The notes beneath the pieces are model-generated. The model did not search any database and was not told the origin of the DNA. It saw nothing but the letters and a program-made list of their open reading frames with translations. Made by a program: the position numbers and the translations under genes. Of a DNA stretch of 12,756 nt, positions 1 to 9,468 are shown in pieces (position 1 is the stretch's first letter; each line of letters opens with the position of its first letter). Source of the stretch: Astrocystis sublimbata (taxonomy: Eukaryota > Ascomycota > Sordariomycetes > Xylariales > Xylariaceae); contig JAJNNY010000187.1 of the NCBI GenBank assembly GCA_022453515.1, positions 1-12,756 of the forward strand. The letters are read 5' to 3'.

Positions 1-1147
1 AGTCCAGCTTCGACCGGGCCTCGGTGATCATAGCGGTCACATTGCGACCAAGGGGCGTGCTAAAGTTCTTGGCGTCGATACCGGCGTGGTGCTGTAGGCC
101 GAGGACGTTGTTGTCGATGTAGCGGCGTGTGAATTTCACGGCGGCATCGACGGATACGTCGTCCTCTTCGTTCGTACTTTTCGCCTTGTTGACGCCGTCA
201 ACGGACATCCAACCAATAGTCTCGAAGTAGCGCCCGCTCGCAATGGCGACGGCCTTGTCGTCGAACTTCCGGGTGTCGCGCACATGAGCGTGCCCGCCGA
301 GGAACACGATTGGCGTGTCCCAGTTCTCATCTCGGATAACCTTGTAGATCTGCTCGAACTCAGCCATGCGCAGACCCACATGTCCCGCGACGACGAAAAT
401 ATCGGGCTTCTCGCGTATGGCCTTCTGGAACCAGGCTTGCTTCATGGACTCGGCGACAGGGACGACGACGCTGTTGTTCGCGTTGCGGTTGAAGTCGAAG
501 ATGAAACCGAGCGCCACCACGTTGTATCCCTGGTTCTTGGTCTTAAATTTGATATAGCGCTGTGCCTGGGGGATCTGGTTCCCCGTCTCGGGCTCGATGT
601 AGTCGAGGTTGGAGGCGACGTAGGATTTTCCGTAATGCGGCACGGTGATATTGTGTTCGCGCATGGTGGTATCTGGTTGGTAAAGCTCGTGGTTGCCGGT
701 GCACATGACGTCGATGCTCTGTTGGCCGAAGATGTCGTAGATGTATTTGCCCTTGGGGTCGGAACTATCGTAGAGGCCGTTGCCCTCGACGCGGTCGCCA
801 GTGTCAATGATGAGGAGGTCGACGCCCTTCTCATCTGCCTTGCGGCGCATGTGCTCGGTAAAAGAAACATAGTCACCCCAGTCGGCCGAGTATTGCGATC
901 TGTGAGAAAAGGGACCAGGTCAGTAAGGCAGTAAGGTACCTACGCGCAATATTGGGGGAATCAAGACATGCGCGTACTCTTGCAAATGCCCGCCGATCCA
1001 GCCATGGGTGTCAGTGGTGTGCAGAAAGTTGATCTGGCCCCATTCTAGCTCTCGCATCGGGGCAGCAACCGGTGCTGGGGCATTGGGCTGGGCGCCATTG
1101 GCGATTGTCGCCAGAGAGGCAGCCAAAGCCGCGGCTCTGCGAATCAT
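1..1147 (-). CDS. 5'-nucleotidase-like metallophosphatase, left copy, partial
   Basis: Likely secreted or vacuolar calcineurin-type metallophosphoesterase of the fungal 5'-nucleotidase-like group (similar in style to yeast YHR202W). It would remove phosphate from nucleotides, though the substrate is inferred. The ATG is at 1147-1145. Residues 1-20 form a signal-peptide-like segment ([20 protein letters not shown]). Exon 1 is 978-1147, a 78-bp GTACGC...CACAG intron lies at 900-977, and exon 2 runs from 899 off the window edge at about residue 356. Metal-site motifs are TDTHG (about 45-49), GD (91-92), GNHE (125-128), a GH near 230 and GGHAH (258-262). The frame is open throughout, unlike the right copy. 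The C-terminal nucleotidase domain is cut off by the window edge. It sits about 1.5 kb downstream of the oxidase on the same strand. Confidence 0.85.
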
Positions 1148-2625
1148 GACGTCGCGATGGCGGTTGCCGGAGTAGCAGGTGTGGAAACGTAGGCGACGTA
1201 GGCTTTTCCCATCAGAAGGCTAATCGTGACAGGAGAGGGAATGAGGTAAAAGCAACTTGATGTGAGGCTTTGAGCGAGATTTAGAAGAATGAGAACCCTT
1301 GGGGCTCAGAAAGGTTGGAGAGGATTCCGTCTCGAGATGGATGGTCTTAGCTATCAGTGCTGATGACGGCCGAGGCGGCCCGTTGCGTCACTACTTGAAG
1401 ACCTAAAGCTCCCCCGGCCGGGTGCTGTAGCCTGTCTCGGGGGCTTCCACATGGCGTTCAGGGCCCAGGCATCCAATCATCTTGGCGGACCGTATTAGGT
1501 TTAGCGTTGGGACACTTTCAAGATCAGATCTACTGTAGTAACTTTGGATGGTATTTGTACAATGTGCGCTCTCTGCACCGTCTGCAAAACGGTTTCCTGT
1601 TGCCGTTAATGGAAACAGGCATGACAGGGCCAAGGCATTATTGCGCCTTGAGATCAGATACGAAAGAACACATTGTAAGCACTGATTTTACATACCTAGG
1701 TAGGTATTCATTGTGGCTTTAAATTCAATAGCAGCCTATCTCTCCGGCACACAATCCTGGCTGGCGGTCACATGAATTATTCTTCAGTAGACCTAATTCA
1801 TTTTCACGATCTCCTTTAGACGAAACATGCGGCTGGATATAACTGAATCACTTGCTTCAGTTGCAGTCATGAGAGTTTGATTTTGTGCTTTAACTTGACC
1901 CAGCTCGCAGAGAAGGGAAACATCATTCATGGGTCAACAGATTATGCCCATGATCACCAAAGACGAGCGGCATCGTCGTGAAAGGAGTACAGTTTGCTTC
2001 AACACTCGACCTAGGTCTATCTCGAGACATGTATCAACAAACTTTAAAGTCGTGAGAGCAAAACCAGTAGCACAGGGTAATGTCATCCATGCATCTGGGG
2101 ATTTGAGGGTACTACTCGTCTGACCATCTAATGCCCAGCTCGCAGCATCGCTTGATATGACCGATTATGGGGTTTCTCATATGAGAAGCTAGGATCTTGG
2201 GTGCAGTCAATAGATTTAGGGCTAGCGCCAGGTAGAGCTAAATTTACCATGCGAAGGGAATGTCCTACATTACTTGGGTGTACATGCCTTCGTCGAATAT
2301 AAAGACCGACAGAACCTTGATCGTGATTTCCCTGGTTGCTGTAGTTCGAGATAGCCCAGCAGAAGCCTGAAGTGGTGGAAGGTACGAGCCAAAGAAAACG
2401 CCAGCCGGGGGTGGGGGGGGTTCTTAAAGGTTTGGTGTGGACATTGGGACTACAGTCATGACGTGTTTGTAAATTGTACTACGGCCTCCCTGTATTATCA
2501 AACATTTGCTGGGTTTCGACCTATCGTCGCACACATATATTTTCAACTTACCTACTTACAGGTACTTCAGAGTTCCATCATTGAACGCATAATCGAAGGA
2601 CTGCTAAAATTCTCATGCCCATCCC
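1148..2625. promoter_or_regulatory. Spacer between oxidase and metallophosphatase, left arm
   Basis: No gene was recognised here. It must hold the oxidase 3' flank and the metallophosphatase promoter and leader, read on the minus strand. The part nearest the ATG (about 1150-1330) is CT-rich on the minus strand, as is usual for fungal leaders. Notable sites are a GC palindrome near 1410-1420 (CCCGGCCGGG), GGCCG-AGG-CGGCC near 1368-1380, a CCTAGGTAGGT motif near 1695, the 14-bp palindrome TTCTCATATGAGAA at 2174-2187, and a G5-T-G8 run at 2407-2420. Short open frames here, such as those of 60-95 codons, show no recognisable protein features and are probably chance. Confidence 0.5.
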
Positions 2626-4261
2626 TTACTTACGGCAGAGGCGGCCGAACTGGGTTGTTATGTACGGCTCTTGGCCGGTTACGATCCAGTCCTCACTGCC
2701 AACCGCAGTGGGTGCCCAGAACAAGCCATTCGGATCTACCCTCTTCTTAATCTGGAGGAGGCGCTCGTAGTTGGCGCCGTAGAAGGAATCAGCCCACTCG
2801 GGGTCCATCACATCACCCTCGTTAAGATAGCCACCCGCACCCGGGCTGATGTCTTTAAGCCGCTGGGCGAGGTCATTCGTGAGCCTCTCGTGAATAGCAG
2901 CGACCTCGTGCGCGGGCGTATCCTCGTTCCACGTAAGCCCGATGATGTTGAACATGATCACGTCGCGCCACGCCGGGTTCGCCGCACTATCAGGCGCGTC
3001 AGACGGCGCGTCCGCATTGATGTTATAATGCACGAGGAACGCCCCTTCGTCTTCAACTAACCCACGCACTGTGGCTATTGTCTCGCGGAGCAGTCCTTCA
3101 TCCTCCCAATTGCGCCGTGGCAGGAGCCGCGATGCTGTGCGAGCATAGCGGCCTCCGACGACGGATGTTGGGAAGTGCTGGCTCCACGCGCCGTAGAAAC
3201 TATCGTGTTCGAAGAAGGTGATGTTCGGGTCGACGCCGAGCGCCGCCCACTCGCTCAGCAACGGCTCGACAAGCTGCTTGAAGTCGACTAGAGCCATGCC
3301 GGGCACCATGAACGGCTTGGCGCGCCAGGCGTAGCCTCCAGCACCTCCAGGTAGCGGCGACATGCGGCAATAGCCATAAGACTTGGCAGCTGAGAAGTCG
3401 GGATAACGTCTCCAGTACGCCTCAATGGCCTTCCAGAAGACATCGTCGATGATGTTCATAGCCACCGTTGTCGTGTCCCATTCCATTCCCGACACGACTA
3501 TCTTCGGATGTACCTTGACAGTCATCGAGGTGACCACGCCCCAGGTAGCAGCTCCGCCACCGCGGACAGCCCAGAACAGCTCAGTGTTTTGCGCCTCATC
3601 AGCTGTGATGAAACGACCGTCAGGGGTAACCATCTCGACACTGAGAACCTGGTCGGACCCGAGCCCGTAGATAGATGTCACAGGAGAGTGACCCCCGCCG
3701 GCGAGATAGCCACCTGTCACACCAACGGTCTAAGGATAGGGGCTCGGTCAGTCTCTCACGTTTCCAGTGTCAATATGAGCAGAGGGCAAACCAGCTTACA
3801 CGACACTCGCCTCCGACAGCCGTATATCCTTCACGCTCTGCCGCGTCATAGAGCTCGTACACCATCACTCCAGCACCCAGCTTGAAAGCCGGACCGCTGT
3901 AGCGTCCTCCGGCGGATTCACAATCATGAATGACCTTGATGTCGTTCAGATGATGGGTCCAAATCGACAAGGCTCCCTCGCCGGTGTTTTTTCCTAGGAA
4001 ATCATGTCCCGTGTTGCGAATGACGAGTCGAAGGTGCTGATTGCGAGCAAAGTTGACTGCGAGTTGGATCTGGGCCACAGTGGTCACGTTGAGCGAATAC
4101 GATGGGAAACCTCCCAGCGTGCAGCTACTATTGCCATTGCCAGGCACGACAGCGTCTTGCGGCATACAGGTCTGGCCCACGAATATGGGCGACATGACCG
4201 AAGATGGGTCATCAATGCTTCCAAGAGAAGATGCAGTCAGTGGATATACGTGAGCTTGCGC
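2626..4261 (-). CDS. FAD-linked oxidoreductase, BBE type, left copy, N-terminus missing
   Basis: Secreted-type flavoprotein oxidase of the berberine-bridge/VAO family, which oxidises small molecules with bicovalently bound FAD. The substrate is unknown. The visible part is 521 codons: exon 1 is 3800-4261, a 70-bp GTAAGC...CTTAG intron is at 3730-3799, and exon 2 ends at TAA 2626-2628. RNTGHD holds the FAD-linking His at about residue 86. GGECRTVGVTGG, rebuilt across the splice, holds the FAD-linking Cys at about 153. GGYLAGGGHSP follows. The C-terminal BBE domain has YLNEGD and FYGANYERL, and the end SEDW...GRLC is typical of the family. Fungal relatives start some 50-100 residues earlier with a signal peptide and a Cys-rich segment. 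That part is lost at the palindrome axis. The ATG at 4315 belongs to antisense sequence of the other arm and is not the native start. Confidence 0.85.
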
Positions 4262-4268
4262 AAGCTCA
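4251..4268. repeat. Symmetry axis of the palindrome
   Basis: The axis lies between bases 4259 and 4260 inside TGAGCTTGCGCAAGCTCA. There is no unpaired spacer: the first base after the axis already pairs with the last base before it. A spacer-free axis is expected from a hairpin-capped end that was copied through, or from a long-read molecule read around its hairpin adapter. Fold-back priming at a short inverted repeat usually leaves a small loop. The axis cuts the oxidase coding sequence. Confidence 0.95.
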
Positions 4269-5892
4269 CGTATATCCACTGACTGCATCTTCTCTTGGAA
4301 GCATTGATGACCCATCTTCGGTCATGTCGCCCATATTCGTGGGCCAGACCTGTATGCCGCAAGACGCTGTCGTGCCTGGCAATGGCAATAGTAGCTGCAC
4401 GCTGGGAGGTTTCCCATCGTATTCGCTCAACGTGACCACTGTGGCCCAGATCCAACTCGCAGTCAACTTTGCTCGCAATCAGCACCTTCGACTCGTCATT
4501 CGCAACACGGGACATGATTTCCTAGGAAAAAACACCGGCGAGGGAGCCTTGTCGATTTGGACCCATCATCTGAACGACATCAAGGTCATTCATGATTGTG
4601 AATCCGCCGGAGGACGCTACAGCGGTCCGGCTTTCAAGCTGGTGCTGGAGTGATGGTGTACGAGCTCTATGACGCGGCAGAGCGTGAAGGATATACGGCT
4701 GTCGGAGGCGAGTGTCGTGTAAGCTGGTTTGCCCTCTGCTCATATTGACACTGGAAACGTGAGAGACTGACCGAGCCCCTATCCTTAGACCGTTGGTGTG
4801 ACAGGTGGCTATCTCGCCGGCGGGGGTCACTCTCCTGTGACATCTATCTACGGGCTCGGGTCCGACCAGGTTCTCAGTGTCGAGATGGTTACCCCTGACG
4901 GTCGTTTCATCACAGCTGATGAGGCGCAAAACACTGAGCTGTTCTGGGCTGTCCGCGGTGGCGGAGCTGCTACCTGGGGCGTGGTCACCTCGATGACTGT
5001 CAAGGTACATCCGAAGATAGTCGTGTCGGGAATGGAATGGGACACGACAACGGTGGCTATGAACATCATCGACGATGTCTTCTGGAAGGCCATTGAGGCG
5101 TACTGGAGACGTTATCCCGACTTCTCAGCTGCCAAGTCTTATGGCTATTGCCGCATGTCGCCGCTACCTGGAGGTGCTGGAGGCTACGCCTGGCGCGCCA
5201 AGCCGTTCATGGTGCCCGGCATGGCTCTAGTCGACTTCAAGCAGCTTGTCGAGCCGTTGCTGAGCGAGTGGGCGGCGCTCGGCGTCGACCCGAACATCAC
5301 CTTCTTCGAACACGATAGTTTCTACGGCGCGTGGAGCCAGCACTTCCCAACATCCGTCGTCGGAGGCCGCTATGCTCGCACAGCATCGCGGCTCCTGCCA
5401 CGGCGCAATTGGGAGGATGAAGGACTGCTCCGCGAGACAATAGCCACAGTGCGTGGGTTAGTTGAAGACGAAGGGGCGTTCCTCGTGCATTATAACATCA
5501 ATGCGGACGCGCCGTCTGACGCGCCTGATAGTGCGGCGAACCCGGCGTGGCGCGACGTGATCATGTTCAACATCATCGGGCTTACGTGGAACGAGGATAC
5601 GCCCGCGCACGAGGTCGCTGCTATTCACGAGAGGCTCACGAATGACCTCGCCCAGCGGCTTAAAGACATCAGCCCGGGGTGCGGGTGGCTTATCTTAACG
5701 AGGGTGATGTGGATGGACCCCGAGTGGGCTGATTCCTTCTACGGCGCCAACTACGAGCGCCTCCTCCAGATTAAGAAGAGGGTAGATCCGAATGGCTTGT
5801 TCTGGGCACCCACTGCGGTTGGCAGTGAGGACTGGATCGTAACCGGCCAAGAGCCGTACATAACAACCCAGTTCGGCCGCCTCTGCCGGTAA
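4258..5892 (+). CDS. FAD-linked oxidoreductase, BBE type, right copy, N-terminus missing and frameshifted
   Basis: Mirror copy of the left oxidase. Exon 1 is about 4258-4718, the 70-bp intron 4719-4788 (GTAAGC...CTTAG), and exon 2 runs from 4789 to TAA at 5890-5892. The FAD-linking His codon (RNTGHD) is at 4513-4515. One G is missing in the GG run near 4633, so the exon 1 frame hits a stop at 4653. Three extra bases near 5680, 5694 and 5716 scramble about 13 residues in the BBE domain, removing the YLNEGD motif, and then restore the frame. A further extra G near 5888 moves the stop forward by one codon. As written it could not make a working enzyme, but the pattern fits sequencing error better than decay. 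The native start is absent, as in the left copy. Confidence 0.8.
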
Positions 5893-8524
5893 GTAAGGGA
5901 TGGGCATGAGAATTTTAGCAGTCCTTCGATTATGCGTTCAATGATGGAACTCTGAAGTACCTGTAAGTAGGTAAGTTGAAAATATATGTGTGCGACGATA
6001 GGTCGAAACCCAGCAAATGTTTGATAATACAGGAGGCCGTAGTACATTACAAACACGTCATGACTGTAGTCCCAATGTCCACACCAAACCTTTAAGAACC
6101 CCCCCCCACCCCCGGCTGGCGTTTTCTTTGGCTCGTACCTTCCACCACTTCAGGCTTCTGCTGGGCTATCTCGAACTACAGCAACCAGGGAAATCACGAT
6201 CAAGGTTCTGTCGGTCTTTATATTCGACGAAGGCATGTACACCCAAGTAATGTAGGACATTCCCTTCGCATGGTAAATTTAGCTCTACCTGGGCGCTAGC
6301 CCTAAATCTATTGACTGCACCCAAGATCCTAGCTTCTCATATGAGAAACCCCATAATCGGTTCATATCAAGCGATGCTGCGAGCTGGGCATTAGATGGTC
6401 AGGAACGAGTAGTACCCTCAAATCCCAGATGCATGGATGACATTACCCTGTGCTACTGGTTTTGCTCTCACGACTTTAAAGTTTGTTGATACATGTCTCG
6501 AGATAGACCTAGGTCGAGTGTTGAAGCAAACTGTACTCCTTTCACGACGATGCCGCTCGTCTTTGGTGATCATGGGCATAATCTGTTGACCCATGAATGA
6601 TGTTTCCCTTCTCTGCGAGCTGGGTCAAGTTAAAGCACAAAATCAAACTCTCATGACTGCAACTGAAGCAAGTGATTCAGTTATATCCAGCCGCATGTTT
6701 CGTCTAAAGGAGATCGTGAAAAATGAATTAGGTCTACTGAAGAATAATTCATGTGACCGCCAGCCAGGATTGTGTGCCGGAGAGATAGGCTGCTATTGAA
6801 TTTAAAGCCACAATGAATACCTACCTAGGTATGTAAAATCAGTGCTTACAATGTGTTCTTTCGTATCTGATCTCAAGGCGCAATAATGCCTTGGCCCTGT
6901 CATGCCTGTTTCCATTAACGGCAACAGGAAACCGTTTTGCAGACGGTGCAGAGAGCGCACATTGTACAAATACCATCCAAAGTTACTACAGTAGATCTGA
7001 TCTTGAAAGTGTCCCAACGCTAAACCTAATACGGTCCGCCAAGATGATTGGATGCCTGGGCCCTGAACGCCATGTGGAAGCCCCCGAGACAGGCTACAGC
7101 ACCCCGGCCGGGGGAGCTTTAGGTCTTCAAGTAGTGACGCAACGGGCCGCCTCGGCCGTCATCAGCACTGATAGCTAAGACCATCCATCTCGAGACGGAA
7201 TCCTCTCCAACCTTTCTGAGCCCCAAGGGTTCTCATTCTTCTAAATCTCGCTCAAAGCCTCACATCAAGTTGCTTTTACCTCATTCCCTCTCCTGTCACG
7301 ATTAGCCTTCTGATGGGAAAAGCCTACGTCGCCTACGTTTCCACACCTGCTACTCCGGCAACCGCCATCGCGACGTCATGATTCGCAGAGCCGCGGCTTT
7401 GGCTGCCTCTCTGGCGACAATCGCCAATGGCGCCCAGCCCAATGCCCCAGCACCGGTTGCTGCCCGATGCGAGAGCTAGAATGGGGCCAGATCAACTTTC
7501 TGCACACCACTGACACCCATGGCTGGATCGGCGGGCATTTGCAAGAGTACGCGCATGTCTTGATTCCCCCAATATTGCGCGTAGGTACCTTACTGCCTTA
7601 CTGACCTGGTCCCTTTTCTCACAGATCGCAATACTCGGCCGACTGGGGTGACTATGTTTCTTTTACCGAGCACATGCGCCGCAAGGCAGATGAGAAGGGC
7701 GTCGACCTCCTCATCATTGACACTGGCGACCGCGTCGAGGGCAACGGCCTCTACGATAGTTCCGACCCCAAGGGCAAATACATCTACGACATCTTCGGCC
7801 AACAGAGCATCGACGTCATGTGCACCGGCAACCACGAGCTTTACCAACCAGATACCACCATGCGCGAACACAATATCACCGTGCCGCATTACGGAAAATC
7901 CTACGTCGCCTCCAACCTCGACTACATCGAGCCCGAGACGGGGAACCAGATCCCCCAGGCACAGCGCTATATCAAATTTAAGACCAAGAACCAGGGATAC
8001 AACGTGGTGGCGCTCGGTTTCATCTTCGACTTCAACCGCAACGCGAACAACAGCGTCGTCGTCCCTGTCGCCGAGTCCATGAAGCAAGCCTGGTTCCAGA
8101 AGGCCATACGCGAGAAGCCCGATATTTTCGTCGTCGCGGGACATGTGGGTCTGCGCATGGCTGAGTTCGAGCAGATCTACAAGGGTTATCCGAGATGAGA
8201 ACTGGGACACGCCAATCGTGTTCCTCGGCGGGCACGCTCATGTGCGCGACACCCGGAAGTTCGACGACAAGGCCGTCGCCATTGCGAGCGGGCGCTACTT
8301 CGAGACTATTGGTTGGATGTCCGTTGACGGCGTCAACAAGGCGAAAAGTACGAACGAAGAGGACGACGTATCCGTCGATGCCGCCGTGAAATTCACACGC
8401 CGCTACATCGACAACAACGTCCTCGGCCTACAGCACCACGCCGGTATCGACGCCAAGAACTTTAGCACGCCCCTTGGTCGCAATGTGACCGCTATGATCA
8501 CCGAGGCCCGGTCGAAGCTGGACT
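4260..8524. repeat. Right arm of 8.5-kb perfect-type palindrome
   Basis: This is the inverted copy of bases 1-4259. It contains the same oxidase and metallophosphatase genes on the plus strand. Relative to the left arm it has extra or missing bases near 4633, 5680, 5694, 5716, 5888, 6031, 6048 (two bases), 6100, 6291, 6361, 6402 (two bases), 6423, 6720, 7103, 7464 and 8183. Wherever such a difference lies inside coding sequence, the left arm keeps the reading frame and the right arm is broken or garbled. Beyond 8524 the sequence is unique but continues the same metallophosphatase gene, so the right arm is the one joined to natural flanking sequence. Confidence 0.97.
5893..7377. promoter_or_regulatory. 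Spacer between oxidase and metallophosphatase, right arm
   Basis: Inverted copy of the left spacer, with eleven or so single-base indels and no substitutions. No gene was recognised. It should contain the oxidase terminator and the metallophosphatase promoter. The last part before the ATG (about 7195-7377) is rich in CT runs, typical of a fungal transcription start and leader. Symmetric sites are TTCTCATATGAGAA at 6334-6347, CCCCGGCCGGGG at 7102-7113, and GGCCG-CCT-CGGCC at 7145-7157. A C9-A-C5 tract sits at about 6099-6113; the left arm has eight of the nine bases. None of these sites can be assigned to a known regulator. Confidence 0.5.
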
Positions 8525-9468
8525 TGGACCAAATCATCGGCTGCGCGCCAAGCGACCTGTGGATGACGCGTGCCGCATACCCGAGCGACGGCAGCATCTT
8601 CAGCTGGCTCGAGAAGGAAGTGATTCCCGCTTCCGTGATCAACGAGGCCAGGGCCGACAAGGCGCGTCTGATGATTGTCAACACGGGGGCTGTCCGCTTC
8701 GATGTCTTTCAGGGTCCTTTCACGAGGGACTCGACGTTCCTCATCTCGCCCTTTACGAGTAAATGGAATTACATCCCTGATGTACCGTATGCGGTTGCCA
8801 AGAAGGTACTACAGCTCTTGAACAGCGCGGGCCCGGTGTTTGAGGCGGAGCTCGATACAAAGTACCTGTCTATCCCGGAAATGATGGCGCCGAGCCCGTT
8901 TCTGGGCAAACAATCGAGTCTGAAGTCTTACGGCGAAAGCGGAAGCTCGAACCAGTACCCGCTCAGCGGTGCAACCGACATGGGCGAGGAAAGCACCACC
9001 GGAGACAACATAGAACTCATCGATGGCTACACGACGACGGATGATCTCGGCGACGACGGCGATGACGCGTGCACTCGCCCATCAAGTTCCACAAGGTGCC
9101 GAATTGTATCCAGGCCGCGGTTTTTCCCTCCCCGCCTCCGCCCCGTCGTCTGAAGATGATGCTCGCCTCGCGAGCTCCGCCGAAGAAGCGACGAGGCAGA
9201 AGAGGATGGGGAAGTACAAGCGGATCCAGCGACGGTGGATCTGGTCTTCATAGATTACGTCCAGCCGTGGATTATCCCGGCCTTGAAATTCAGCGGCGGC
9301 GACTACGGCACGGACAATATCACTGTGTATTCGAATGCTACCCTGACGGAAGCCATCAAGAGTTGGGTGGGGGAGCAACTGGGGCAAGGATTGCGGGTTC
9401 TAAGCCCCCTTTCCGTATCCCCTCTTTGTTCATTTAAATTCCCTATTGAGCGGGGATCTCGTTTTTGA
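7378..9468 (+). CDS. 5'-nucleotidase-like metallophosphatase, right copy, full extent but frameshifted
   Basis: Same gene as the left partial copy, here reaching its 3' end. Exon 1 is 7378-7546, the 78-bp intron 7547-7624, and exon 2 runs from 7625 to TGA near 9466-9468. The metal-binding motifs match the left copy. Beyond the palindrome a 5'-nucleotidase C-terminal domain is visible, with NTGAVRFD and FLISPF. Apparent frameshifts are a missing C near 7464, an extra G near 8183 (stop at 8198), and three apparent single-base losses near 9066-9072, 9115-9150 and 9184-9200. Around these, similarity resumes in the next frame: [15 protein letters not shown], then [15 protein letters not shown], then [13 protein letters not shown] short intron hiding one of the last three cannot be excluded, but I see no good GT-AG pair. 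The C-terminal end may really lie shortly before 9468. Confidence 0.8.

Larger units (their letters stand above)
1..4259. repeat. Left arm of 8.5-kb perfect-type palindrome
   Basis: This stretch is the reverse complement of 4260-8524. Paired positions sum to 8519 at the axis and 8525 at the outer end, so the right arm is net 6 bases longer. I compared the arms line by line and saw 18 single-base insertions or deletions and no substitution. The left arm holds a 5'-truncated FAD oxidase and the 5' two thirds of a metallophosphatase, both on the minus strand with intact frames. The outer boundary of the arm is not visible because the match still holds at base 1. No transposase, terminal repeat or telomere repeat was seen. 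Confidence 0.97.

Noticed and set aside
284..934. 216-codon plus-strand open frame in the left arm, and its counterpart at 7590-8210
   Set aside because: It is antisense to the metallophosphatase exon 2, which carries the metal-binding motifs and family-like sequence. The antisense product has no recognisable features, and long antisense frames are common in GC-rich fungal exons.
2407..2420. G-quadruplex at the G5-T-G8 tract
   Set aside because: Only two G runs are present, so folding is uncertain. The tract differs in length between arms as homopolymer error would predict, and I see no functional context.
4204..4257. Native start of the oxidase at ATG 4204 (or 4315 on the minus strand)
   Set aside because: These codons are the antisense of the opposite oxidase copy created by the palindrome axis; family-like sequence begins only after the axis.
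5887..5920. Splice donor GTAAGTAAG at the end of the right oxidase implying a further exon
   Set aside because: The family normally ends just after GRLC, no suitable acceptor at a fungal intron distance was seen, and the left copy ends one codon later at an in-frame TAA.
1..8524. A transposon or a hairpin telomere
   Set aside because: Both arms contain only host-type genes. There is no transposase, reverse transcriptase or target-site duplication, and no TTAGGG-type repeats at the axis.
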